A stretch of DNA of 64,000 nt from Paracoccaceae bacterium (GTDB taxonomy: Bacteria > Pseudomonadota > Alphaproteobacteria > Rhodobacterales > Rhodobacteraceae). The translations under genes were made by a program, and so were the position numbers. The notes under the pieces were generated by a model, which saw only the letters and a program-made list of their open reading frames with translations, was not told the DNA's origin and ran no database searches. The stretch spans positions 1 through 64,000 of the forward strand of contig JAPORQ010000015.1 in the NCBI GenBank assembly GCA_026710155.1, read 5' to 3'. Below are positions 53,599 to 62,634 of the stretch, one piece after another. Numbering within the stretch: position 1 is the first letter of the stretch; every line of letters starts with the position of its first letter.

Positions 53599-56500
53599 AT
53601 GAAGTTCAATTTCAAGGTACAAGACTATCAATCCTACGCTGTTAACAATGTAGTCGAGTGTTTTAATGGACAACCACCTATATCTACCTTGACCTATTTC
53701 ATGGAGCCAGGCAACACTACACTTGCAAGCATCTTTGAAGAAGGATTTAGAAACCCTCCACTGAAACTGACCAATTCTCAGATATTGAAGAACATTCAGG
53801 GGATACAGCGCCTGCAGGGTTTGCATGTCTCCCCTTCATTGACTGATTTTACAACCTTCAACAAGCGTGGTGAACGAATGCCTGCTTCCTCAGTCTATAA
53901 ACGGGATGCGTTAGCCGCAACTGATATTCACCTTGATGTTGAGATGGAAACGGGAACTGGTAAAACCTACTGCTATATTAAGACCATTTTCGAGATGAAC
54001 AAGCGTTTTGGCTGGTCTAAATTTATCATCATGTCACCCTCGATCGCTATCCGTGAAGGGATATTTAAAACTTTGCAGATCACTGCTGACCACTTCTCCG
54101 AAAACTATGGAAAAAAGGCACAGTTCTTTATTTACAATTCCAAGCGCTTACATGAAATTGAGAACTTTTCAGTTAACTCTGGTATTAGCGTAATGATAAT
54201 TAATATCCAGGCGTTTAATGCACGTGGTAAAGACAATCGTCGAATTTATGAAGAACTGGACGAATTCCAGTCACGAAAACCCATCGATGTAATCGCTTCG
54301 AGCCATCCGATTCTGATTCTAGATGAACCTCAGAAGATGGAAGGCAATGCTACTACAAATGCCTTTCAGAAATTCAAACCTCTATTTATCCTTCGTTACT
54401 CGGCTACTCACAGAACCTTACACAATTGCATTCACCGACTGGATGCACTGGATGCTTTCAACCAAAAGTTGGTGAAAAAGATAGCAGTAAGGGGCATCGA
54501 AGTCCGTGGTCTATCAGGGACAAATGCTTACCTTTATCTTGAGGGGATTGATATCTCGAAGAGAAATCCAGTTGTTCGGTTAGAGATAGAGGAGAAACTT
54601 AAATCCGGTGAGATCAGACGACGCCTTAGAAAATTTAAGCATCATGATGACCTATTTGTCGAATCAGGTGAAATGGAACAGTATCGTGGATTTAAAATCA
54701 GTCAAATTGATGCTGTGGAAGATACGATTGAATTCACAAATGGATTGGTGATCAAGGTAGGTCAGGCTAATGGAAACATATCTAAACAGGATATTCGTAG
54801 AATCCAGATAAGGGAGACAATCAAGGCTCACTTGGAGAAGGAAATGCAATTATTCTTACAAGGAATCAAAGTACTTTCCCTTTTTTTCATAGACGAAGTA
54901 GTAAAGTACCGAGACTATAATCGGGAGGATGAGAAGGGTGAGTATGCAAGGATTTTTGAAGAAGAATATTCCATGATCAAGGAAGAGTATCTGTCGGATA
55001 ATACTTTCGTTGACAAATCTTACCACAATTACCTTAACAAGACCATTCCAGCTAAAACCCACAATGGGTACTTTTCTATTGACAGGAAAACTAACCGCTT
55101 TAAGGATCCAACAATTCGTGCTCGTACGACTGAGTCTGATGACATCGTCGCATACGACCTTATTTTAAAAGACAAGGAACGGCTACTTTCCTTCTATGAA
55201 CCTACACGGTTCATATTCACGCACTCTGCACTCCGGGAAGGGTGGGATAATCCGAATGTGTTTGTCATGTGCATGCTCAAGCATAGTGACAGTACTATTT
55301 CCCGGCGACAGGAGGTGGGAAGAGGTTTGAGACTTTGTGTGGACCAGCATGGTGATCGCATAGACCATCCCTCCATCGTACATGATATAAATGTGCTTAC
55401 GGTTGTGGCAAGCGAAAGCTTTAGTAATTTTGTGATGCAACTCCAGAAAGAGATTGTTGAGGCCCTTTCATCCAGACCACGTAAAGCTAATGAAGAGTAT
55501 TTTACTGGTAAGACATTGATCACAAATCAAGGCCTGGTTGAGGTAACTCCATTGATGGCAAAGCAAATTTACAGATACCTGTTGAAATACGACTATTCTG
55601 ATGATTTAGATCAAATAACAGAAGAATACCACAAAGCAAAAGAAGACGGAAGTCTAGCAGAACTTCCTGATGCTTTAATTGTATACAGTGATCAAGTGTA
55701 TCAACTTATAGATACAGTGTTCAATGAAGCACAGTTACCTGATGTTGATAATGGACTTAGATCAAAGATAAATCCCCTCAATAGAAAAAATTTTCAAAAA
55801 AGGGAATTTCAGGAACTATGGGATCGGATTAATCGCAAGGCAATCTATAGAATTGATTTTGATTCTGAGGAGTTGATCCAGAATTGTGTAGTTTCTCTTA
55901 ACAATCAACTACAAGTATCACCTTTGCAGTACAAAGTTCAGGTAGGTGTTCAGAACGAAGGCTTGACCGATAGTCAACTAAACAGTGGTGATGGTTTTTT
56001 AATAACAGACACGACAACTGAAAGGGCGGATTCCATCCGATCAAAGGTGAAATATGATCTTGTTGGCAAAGTTTCGGAAAATACCCAACTTAAGCGTGAG
56101 ACCGCTGCTTCCATACTTGCCAATATCAACTCGCAGACTTTTAAAAAATATAGGCAGAATCCAGAACAATTCATTAATGAAACATCTCGAATAATTACTG
56201 AACAGAAGGCCACAATGGTAATTGAGCATCTGACATATGACGAAATAAATGAGAGACATGACATTCAAATTTTCACCAAAAACCAGATTGGCATTGATTT
56301 TTCCCGTGCAACATCGAAACTCAACAATCACATTTACGACTATGCAGTTGTGGAATCAGATGTTGAAAGATCGTTTGTTAAGGAGATGGATACGAGCACT
56401 CAAATCGTGGTTTACGCCAAGCTTCCTCGTGGGTTTCTTATCCCAACCCCTGTAGGAGATTACAATCCGGATTGGGCGATCTCATTTAAGCAAGGAAGCG

Positions 56501-56718
56501 TTAGGCATATTTACTTCATAGCTGAAACGAAGGGTACTATGTCATCAATGAAGTTGCGGAAGTTAGAAAAAGTAAAAATTGAGTGTGCACGAAAATTCTT
56601 CGACAAAATCGGGAAACAGACCGTTGTTGAACGCGTGAAATATGATGTTGTTCCGAATTTCGACAAATTAATGGAGTTAGTTGGTCTTCCAACAGAGAAA
56701 ATTGATCGGATCAGTTAG
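53599..56718 (+). CDS. Type III restriction enzyme (Res)
   Basis: 1039 residues from the ATG that follows GAGGG; an upstream TTG at 53587 overlaps mod. Helicase motifs are [12 protein letters not shown] (Walker A, near 120) and LILDEPQKM (near 242, DEPQ). [20 protein letters not shown] and [11 protein letters not shown] are motifs V and VI. The C-terminal nuclease centre is YNPDWAISF...IAETKGT (near 957-977), PD...(E)XK. Res moves along DNA after Mod finds two head-to-head sites, and cuts. All motifs are intact, so the system is likely active. Confidence 0.93.
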   Translation: MKFNFKVQDYQSYAVNNVVECFNGQPPISTLTYFMEPGNTTLASIFEEGFRNPPLKLTNSQILKNIQGIQRLQGLHVSPSLTDFTTFNKRGERMPASSVYKRDALAATDIHLDVEMETGTGKTYCYIKTIFEMNKRFGWSKFIIMSPSIAIREGIFKTLQITADHFSENYGKKAQFFIYNSKRLHEIENFSVNSGISVMIINIQAFNARGKDNRRIYEELDEFQSRKPIDVIASSHPILILDEPQKMEGNATTNAFQKFKPLFILRYSATHRTLHNCIHRLDALDAFNQKLVKKIAVRGIEVRGLSGTNAYLYLEGIDISKRNPVVRLEIEEKLKSGEIRRRLRKFKHHDDLFVESGEMEQYRGFKISQIDAVEDTIEFTNGLVIKVGQANGNISKQDIRRIQIRETIKAHLEKEMQLFLQGIKVLSLFFIDEVVKYRDYNREDEKGEYARIFEEEYSMIKEEYLSDNTFVDKSYHNYLNKTIPAKTHNGYFSIDRKTNRFKDPTIRARTTESDDIVAYDLILKDKERLLSFYEPTRFIFTHSALREGWDNPNVFVMCMLKHSDSTISRRQEVGRGLRLCVDQHGDRIDHPSIVHDINVLTVVASESFSNFVMQLQKEIVEALSSRPRKANEEYFTGKTLITNQGLVEVTPLMAKQIYRYLLKYDYSDDLDQITEEYHKAKEDGSLAELPDALIVYSDQVYQLIDTVFNEAQLPDVDNGLRSKINPLNRKNFQKREFQELWDRINRKAIYRIDFDSEELIQNCVVSLNNQLQVSPLQYKVQVGVQNEGLTDSQLNSGDGFLITDTTTERADSIRSKVKYDLVGKVSENTQLKRETAASILANINSQTFKKYRQNPEQFINETSRIITEQKATMVIEHLTYDEINERHDIQIFTKNQIGIDFSRATSKLNNHIYDYAVVESDVERSFVKEMDTSTQIVVYAKLPRGFLIPTPVGDYNPDWAISFKQGSVRHIYFIAETKGTMSSMKLRKLEKVKIECARKFFDKIGKQTVVERVKYDVVPNFDKLMELVGLPTEKIDRIS

Positions 56719-56743
56719 TCTAATGGAAGAAACTTGACTATTC

Positions 56744-57373
56744 AGTGTCTGCCCAGAAAATACCCTGTTTTTGAAAAATTCGCAAAATACAGGTAGCCGG
56801 ATCACTCCCGTTTCATCGAAAACGGATGAACGGGAACATTTTTTTCGCTGGAAAACCTCAGAATGAAGGGCATTTTTCACGTGAAACAGTCCGTTTTCGA
56901 CCACCCCCTGGCACACCTCTCCCGTCCGTTCCCTTCCGAACGGTCTTCACTCTGTTGACGGAAACGGTCGACAGCAACTCCGGGGTCAGAAGGCCCACAT
57001 TGTCAACAACCGACTGGTACGAATACCGGCGCCTGTCCCGGATATCAGCATGGCCCGGGAACCGGCGGAGGGTCCCGCGCTCGTTGACTGGGTCATGCAG
57101 ACAGTCATGATCGCAGTTCAGCCCCTGCAGCATGATGCCCATGACAGGGATCTGCCACAAATCCATGCCCGGACGGCCAGGGTCATGGCCGGCATGGAGA
57201 GCAGGATGCTCCTCCGGAAGCGCAAACAGGCGCGACCGGATTGCCCTGTTGCAATAAATCCCCCGAAACGGGCAATGAGCAGTGACGGAACCGATCTTCA
57301 TGGTAACATCCCGATTCCAAAACCCTGGTGTCAAGAGGGCAAACACGGTTTGTATGCTTTTCGGGCAGACACT
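56744..57373. mobile_element. ISNCY-type deletion derivative B
   Basis: It begins AGTGTCTGCCCAGAAAATAC and ends with the same GCTTTTCGGGCAGACACT as copy A. It keeps the N-terminal/central part of the transposase rather than the C-terminal part. The two copies stand in the same orientation on either side of the type III genes. The outer flanks share ATTT (50764-50767 and 57374-57377), while inner flanks do not match (ATAT, ATTC). Confidence 0.8.
56858..57290 (-). pseudogene. ISNCY-family transposase, N-terminal/central part
   Basis: The frame reads HDPVNERGTLRRFPGHADIR, then SYQSVVDNVGLLTPELLSTV, which match the N-terminal region of IS1202-type transposases ('TLRRFMGHAD...DNLRLFTPE'). It lacks the catalytic C-terminal half that is kept in copy A. 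Confidence 0.75.
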
Positions 57374-57432
57374 ATTTATCATCGTGACAATTACATTCTC
57401 GCAATCAGTTTCCATACAATAGGTGCCGCAAC

Positions 57433-57721
57433 ATGGCCTTCAACATCGAAACAATCCACAACCAAAAAGGCCACAGGGTCACACTCCTCAGGGAAACCTA
57501 GTGGGAAAGAAGCATGACAACAAAGCAGACAATCGTCAACCTTTCCAGACTGCTACACCAAGAAACGGCAACTGGCTCCCCTCCTCCATCAGAACGATGA
57601 TCCCGAAAGGGCACTCAAATTGCTCAGGGTCAGGATGGACTGGGCTGTTCCCGTGGCCGTGGTAGGTCGGAAAAGGCCGACTTCTGCCGTGAATCCCTTT
57701 CCAAAGGGGATTAAGGAATAG
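57433..57721 (+). pseudogene. Possible IS1634-type transposase N-terminal relic
   Basis: RVTLLRET, a stop, WERSMTTKQTIVNLSRLLHQ and, one frame on, DPERALKLLRVRMD together resemble the 'LLReSYREgGKvkqrTlaNLS..p..ie.LR' start of IS1634-type transposases. Two lesions interrupt it. I give it as a cautious call. The rest of the gap to 57952 is without a recognised gene. Confidence 0.4.
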
Positions 57722-57952
57722 TCTTGATCAAAAAACAAAGCAAAGTTCAGTTTAGATGACTGGACTTGTTCTCCCTGGCAATCGTTTAATACTCGAAAAA
57801 CCTTGATAGGTGCACTTCCTGCACCAAGGCATTGGCTAAATTTTGAAGGACCGCCATAGGATATACTGAATCCAGAAGGATGGTTTGAACCTATGTCGCA
57901 AAGGAGTTGACAGGTGGCATTACCCACTATATTGGTGGAAAACCCTCTTAAT

Positions 57953-59695
57953 CTAATTGACACCAAGAATTTCCAGCATCTCATTGTTATTGGAAATTCT
58001 TGCCAGATCAACCGGAGACAATCCTCTTCGGTTCTGTATGTAAAGGTCTGCTCCCAATTCCACCAAGGCCTGTGCTGCATCTAATGACTCCGTACTTACA
58101 GCGAAGTGCAACGCTGTTAACCCATTTTGATTTCGAGCGTTGATTCGGGCTTTATGTGAAACCAGAAGTTTGATGATATCTGGTAAATTCTGATGTGCGG
58201 CATATTGAAGGGGTGTCGTGCCAAAAGAATTGCGCTGGTTTACATAAGCACCATTTGAAATGAGGATTCGTGAGATTTCCAATGATTTCCCCCAAATAGC
58301 GTAATGAAGCGGTGTTTCGCCCTGAGTATTGTCTGCATTCACAAATGCTCCATCATCAATGAGAACATCTGCTGTCTTTGGTGAGTTCGCAAGTGCTGCA
58401 ATATGTAGTGGTGTGTCTCCATACCTTCTCCATGTATTCCATGAAAAACCGGTATCTGCCGTATTCAAACGTGCCCTCAATTTTCTAGTTAATAAATTTT
58501 CATCGGTCTTTGTTGTTTCATTGACATTTGCCCCTGCATTCACCAAATTCAAAGCGATTCCCGGTAAGTCTGTAGCTGCAGCCCAGTGCAGGTCTGTCCA
58601 ACCGTTCTCATCAACTGCGTTGATGGACGGTTTGCGATTAAGCAGATCATAGAATTGTTTTTCCTCATCTTGGTTTGTTGAAACCATCTCCTCACCGGCC
58701 AGAATGGACAGGAATTGAATAAACACATCTTCAACAGGAATCGTATTTAGCTGTCTAGCTGTTTGGGATACAGAAAGAATGTCGACAATATTGTCATGAC
58801 CCCGGCTTTGAGCGATTGATATTGCCGTATTGCCATCTGGTGCCTGAATACTCGGATCTGCCCCCTTTTCAACCAGCAGCCGGGCGGCCTGAACATCTCC
58901 GAGATCGGCTGCATAAAACAATGCGCTCCATCCCCGCCTGTCTTGTTGATTGATATCAGTCCTTTCCCTCAAGGCAATGTCTATCCTGTCAGACCTGCCG
59001 TTTGAAGCTGCCTGGTATAGCTCAAGCACTGTCATGGTGGAGCCTTTTTGAGCCGAAACCGGTAATGAAAGAGCTTCATTTCGCATTTCGGACAAATTGG
59101 ATTCCGTGAGCACATCCACAATCGGCAGTTTGTGATCTTCAAGAAATAATCGGTAGGCCGCCCCGGTCTTGGGTCCCCAAAAACCATCTGCCACACCTGG
59201 GTTATATCCGAGTTGCAAAAGAAGAGATTGGGCTTCACGTACAAGTTCACGTGATGTTACCAAACCGGATGACGAAGGTATGTTTGTATTTTTCCCTGCT
59301 TGCTTCGGGTGCCAGCTCTTGGCAATTTCATTTGCTTCGGCAAGCTCTGAATCGGTCATGTTCTCTTCAAGCTTTTCCCTTTCCTCAAGGGCTTCAAAGA
59401 CCCCACGACTCGATGCAAGATTGAACCACTTGTGTGCTTCTATTTTATTTCGCAATACACCCAAACCTTGTCCGTAAGCCCTTCCTAGAGCCAACATTGA
59501 CATGCCATCGCCCTGATTGGCGGATTGCTGCCACTCCAAAACCGCCTCATTGAAACGATACGCTTCCCAAGCTTCCTGTCCCTTCTCGTAGTCACTTCTT
59601 GCTTCTTGGGCAAGCAAGGTGAAAAATGCAATTATGAATACACAAGCAGGTGAAAAAACCAGTGAGAGACTTTTGCTTGAATCATGAAAGTTCAC
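57953..59695 (-). CDS. Exported Sel1/peptidoglycan-binding/ankyrin protein
   Basis: 580 residues from the GTG at 59695 (GGA upstream), which places a normal signal peptide (SLVFSPACVFIIAFFTLLAQ) near the N-terminus; an ATG at 59818 would add 41 residues. After the signal come Sel1-like repeats (GMSMLALGRAYGQGLGVLRN), then a peptidoglycan-binding fold (SLLLQLGYNPGVADGFWGPK). At least seven ankyrin repeats follow to the end (TPLHYAIWGKSLEISRILIS and others). It probably sits in the periplasm or envelope and binds proteins there. The three-part layout is unusual and suits host-associated bacteria. Confidence 0.8.
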   Translation of the reverse strand: MNFHDSSKSLSLVFSPACVFIIAFFTLLAQEARSDYEKGQEAWEAYRFNEAVLEWQQSANQGDGMSMLALGRAYGQGLGVLRNKIEAHKWFNLASSRGVFEALEEREKLEENMTDSELAEANEIAKSWHPKQAGKNTNIPSSSGLVTSRELVREAQSLLLQLGYNPGVADGFWGPKTGAAYRLFLEDHKLPIVDVLTESNLSEMRNEALSLPVSAQKGSTMTVLELYQAASNGRSDRIDIALRERTDINQQDRRGWSALFYAADLGDVQAARLLVEKGADPSIQAPDGNTAISIAQSRGHDNIVDILSVSQTARQLNTIPVEDVFIQFLSILAGEEMVSTNQDEEKQFYDLLNRKPSINAVDENGWTDLHWAAATDLPGIALNLVNAGANVNETTKTDENLLTRKLRARLNTADTGFSWNTWRRYGDTPLHIAALANSPKTADVLIDDGAFVNADNTQGETPLHYAIWGKSLEISRILISNGAYVNQRNSFGTTPLQYAAHQNLPDIIKLLVSHKARINARNQNGLTALHFAVSTESLDAAQALVELGADLYIQNRRGLSPVDLARISNNNEMLEILGVN

Positions 59696-59885
59696 TTTTC
59701 CATTTACTCCTGCACCAGTGCGTGTTCTGTGGTTTGGCGACTTACGAAAGTCAGAAAATAAGTAAATCACATAAGAGAACCAACTTAAAGGACCTTTTTT
59801 CCTGACCTTTTTAGGCATTTAATATGTGTTATCATATTCGGTCAATAATTTCAATTTTTTGATAAGTGGCAATTTAATATGTCGC

Positions 59886-61196
59886 CTAGAAATCCAACCA
59901 ATCCCTTGCTTGGTAAAAGTGTGCACCTATCATCGTCAGTGGAATGCGAAGATGTCGCCCTCCCGGAAATTTTTTCTGGGGCATTTTGGCAAATACATCA
60001 AAACGCTCGGTATTGCCTTCAATTGCCTCGGAGATCAATTTCCCGAACAAATGGGCGCAATTGACACCATGGCCGCAATAGCCATGGCCATAATATATTC
60101 TGGCCCCGATTTTTCCCAATTGGGGCAGGCGGTTTAGGGTTACTGCAAACTTTCCCCGCCACGCAAAATCAATACCTGCATTTTTCAGGGCAGGAAACAC
60201 CTCGTGCATTCTGGCCAGCGATCGAGAACCCGTTTGGGTTTTACTTGGACGACCATAATCAGTGGAACTTCCAAATAACATTCTCCTGTCGGCTGACAAC
60301 CTGTAATAATCTGGAAGAAACCTCACATCAAATACCGAGGCATCAGAAGGCATGACTTCCCTTGCTAGTTCATACGGCAAGGGTTCTGTGGCCACGATTT
60401 CGGAAAAAACGGGTAAAATTTGCCTGGATATCCGATGTCCCTTCAAATTCAGGTAGCCATTGCATCCTAAAACCAGTCTAGAGCAGTGTATGCTTCCGTC
60501 TGGTGTACTGACCTCAACCCTGTTGGATAACTCCCTAATGGCCGTGGCAGGGGTGTTTTCAAAAATTTTCCCTCCCAGCTGTTCCAAAACCCCGGCTTCA
60601 CCGAGTGCCAGTTTCAAGGGATGGAGGTGGCCGCTTTTTCTATCGATACAACCGCCACAATATAGCTGGGAACCGATATGCCCTGCCAGACTGTCCTGAT
60701 CCAGATACTCGAAATCCCCTTGATTGTTTTGCTGTCTTGCATTGACCTCTATCTCCAGTCTTCGAGCCTGTCTTGTGGTTATGGCGAGAGCAAGATTGCC
60801 ATGTTTGAAATCACATTCAATGGCATATTTTTCCATGAGATATTCAATCAGACCAACTCCTTCCTCAAACATCTCATGGGCCAGTTGGGCTGAACTAGAA
60901 CCCAGCAAATTCCTGATACTATCTATATTGCCAGAGAACCCGTTTATCGCCTGACCCCCATTTCTGCCCGAAGCTCCCCATCCTATTTTCGCACCTTCGA
61001 GAACAATGACCCTGAATCCATTCTCGGCAAGGAATATTGCCGTGGATAATCCGGTAAAACCTGCTCCGATAATACAAACATCGGTCTCAAGGGACCCCCT
61101 CAGGGTTTTGGGTGTTCGAGAAATTGAAACGCTGTTGGCGTAATAGCTTTTTGGATAGGAACCATCGGAATAATAGGGTGGAATTTCCCAGGACAT
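59886..61196 (-). CDS. puuB: FAD-dependent oxidoreductase, gamma-glutamylputrescine oxidase type
   Basis: 436 residues of the D-amino-acid-oxidase fold. The FAD motif is VCIIGAGFTGLSTAIFLAEN, with WGASGRNGGQAINGF typical of PuuB and its relatives. WRGKFAVTLNRLPQLGKIGA and YYGHGYCGHGVN near the end are also typical. PuuB oxidises gamma-glutamylputrescine to the aldehyde. The start overlaps the stop of the glutamine-synthetase-like gene (TGATG), which supports the pathway assignment. A role on another gamma-glutamylated amine is possible. Confidence 0.88.
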   Translation of the reverse strand: MSWEIPPYYSDGSYPKSYYANSVSISRTPKTLRGSLETDVCIIGAGFTGLSTAIFLAENGFRVIVLEGAKIGWGASGRNGGQAINGFSGNIDSIRNLLGSSSAQLAHEMFEEGVGLIEYLMEKYAIECDFKHGNLALAITTRQARRLEIEVNARQQNNQGDFEYLDQDSLAGHIGSQLYCGGCIDRKSGHLHPLKLALGEAGVLEQLGGKIFENTPATAIRELSNRVEVSTPDGSIHCSRLVLGCNGYLNLKGHRISRQILPVFSEIVATEPLPYELAREVMPSDASVFDVRFLPDYYRLSADRRMLFGSSTDYGRPSKTQTGSRSLARMHEVFPALKNAGIDFAWRGKFAVTLNRLPQLGKIGARIYYGHGYCGHGVNCAHLFGKLISEAIEGNTERFDVFAKMPQKKFPGGRHLRIPLTMIGAHFYQARDWLDF

Positions 61197-62518
61197 CAGC
61201 AGGCATCCAGATATGCTTCGATTTCGGCAGTGGAAACCGTTTTGGCAAGTTCCTCAAATTCATAGGTTTTGGTGGTTATGTACATGTCGATAAACTGGTC
61301 TGAGAAAATTTGTGCCATTTTCTTGCTGCGAAAAAATCTGGTTAGGGCAGCTCCCCAATTTGGTGGTATATTATTCAAGGATCGTTTGGCAGTGAACCCG
61401 GTGACCGGATCTCCGGGATCAGTTTTATGTTCCAGACCGTTAAATATCCCTCCCAGTACAACCGCAAGTACAAGATATGGATTGGTATCCGAACCCGCCA
61501 GGCGATGCTCTATTCTTCTTGAATCCGATGGCCCTCCAGGTATGCGAATGGCGGCTGTCCTGTTTTCCTTGCCCCAACTGGCGTTAACCGGTGCCAATAA
61601 ACCTGGAAGGAATCTCCGGTACGAATTTAAATGCGGGGCAAACAACAGGAAGCAATCGTCAAATTGTTCCAATAGACCTCCAACGGCGTTTTTCAATTTC
61701 TCCGGACCATGTGCGACTTCATCATCAAAGATATTTTGGCCGTGTTTGTTCAATATACTAATATGGACATGCATGCTGCTTCCGGCGCTTTCACCATAGG
61801 GTTTGGCCATAAATGTTGCCTTGAAACCGTGTTTGGCGGCAACTCCCTTTACTATTCTTTTCATCAGGAGTGCGTCATCGGCTGCTTTCAAGGGATCACT
61901 GGTATGCTCCAGATTGATTTCATACTGCGAGGGTCCATTCTCGGAAGAAATCCCTCCTGTATTTATTCCCTGCTTCGAGGCAGTAGTTTCAATTTCCCTG
62001 AAAAAATCTCCAAGATCATTCAACTCATCGAGGGACAGGATGGAATCCCTCTTCAGTTGCCTGTTTTGACTCTCCAGAAAAATTGGCTGGGGTTTGATTG
62101 AATCCTTGTCAGTCAAATAAAACTCTAACTCGAAAGCAACAACAGGAAACAAATCATGGCTATGAAACCTTTGTACCATGGTGTACAATTCTCCCCGCGG
62201 GTCTCCAGGAAAAACCGAGCCATCCTCATTAAGCATCCAGCCATGAATCAAATGGGAGTTGTTCGTCAACCAGGGCAAGGGAAGCATTTGCCTTCCCGTA
62301 GGCATGCACATCAGGTCGGAGTCACCACCTTTTCGAACATATTCATTGCTCACCCTGTCCTGGCCCCAAATATCACAAGCCAGAATTGATCCGGGCATTC
62401 TTATTCCCTTGGTCAGGGCGTTCTCAAGTTTGCTTTCCGGAATCCACTTACCACGCAAGATTCCATTATGATCAAATACACCGAATTGATAATTTTCCGA
62501 TTTAACCTGCTTAGCCAT
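61196..62518 (-). CDS. puuA: Glutamine-synthetase-family ligase, gamma-glutamylputrescine synthetase type
   Basis: 440 residues with the GS beta-grasp and catalytic domains. FELEFYLTDKDSIKPQPIFL holds the metal Glu; GISSENGPSQYEINLEHTSD, SAGSSMHVHISIL and the ATP/phosphate site (RRIEHRLAGSDTNPYLVLA) are in order. The adenylylation Tyr loop of GlnA is absent. PuuA joins glutamate to putrescine with ATP. Together with the overlapping puuB it covers the first two steps of the Puu route; puuC and puuD are not in the window. Confidence 0.88.
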   Translation of the reverse strand: MAKQVKSENYQFGVFDHNGILRGKWIPESKLENALTKGIRMPGSILACDIWGQDRVSNEYVRKGGDSDLMCMPTGRQMLPLPWLTNNSHLIHGWMLNEDGSVFPGDPRGELYTMVQRFHSHDLFPVVAFELEFYLTDKDSIKPQPIFLESQNRQLKRDSILSLDELNDLGDFFREIETTASKQGINTGGISSENGPSQYEINLEHTSDPLKAADDALLMKRIVKGVAAKHGFKATFMAKPYGESAGSSMHVHISILNKHGQNIFDDEVAHGPEKLKNAVGGLLEQFDDCFLLFAPHLNSYRRFLPGLLAPVNASWGKENRTAAIRIPGGPSDSRRIEHRLAGSDTNPYLVLAVVLGGIFNGLEHKTDPGDPVTGFTAKRSLNNIPPNWGAALTRFFRSKKMAQIFSDQFIDMYITTKTYEFEELAKTVSTAEIEAYLDAC

Positions 62519-62634
62519 GCCAGAATTGAGATTTTCGACGAATCTCGTGCTTGTAGTTAAAGTTGCAAAACCAACTTGTTTTGCCAGAATGAATTAAAGC
62601 CAGGGGCTTGAGGGCCTCTGGTATATGTCTTGAA

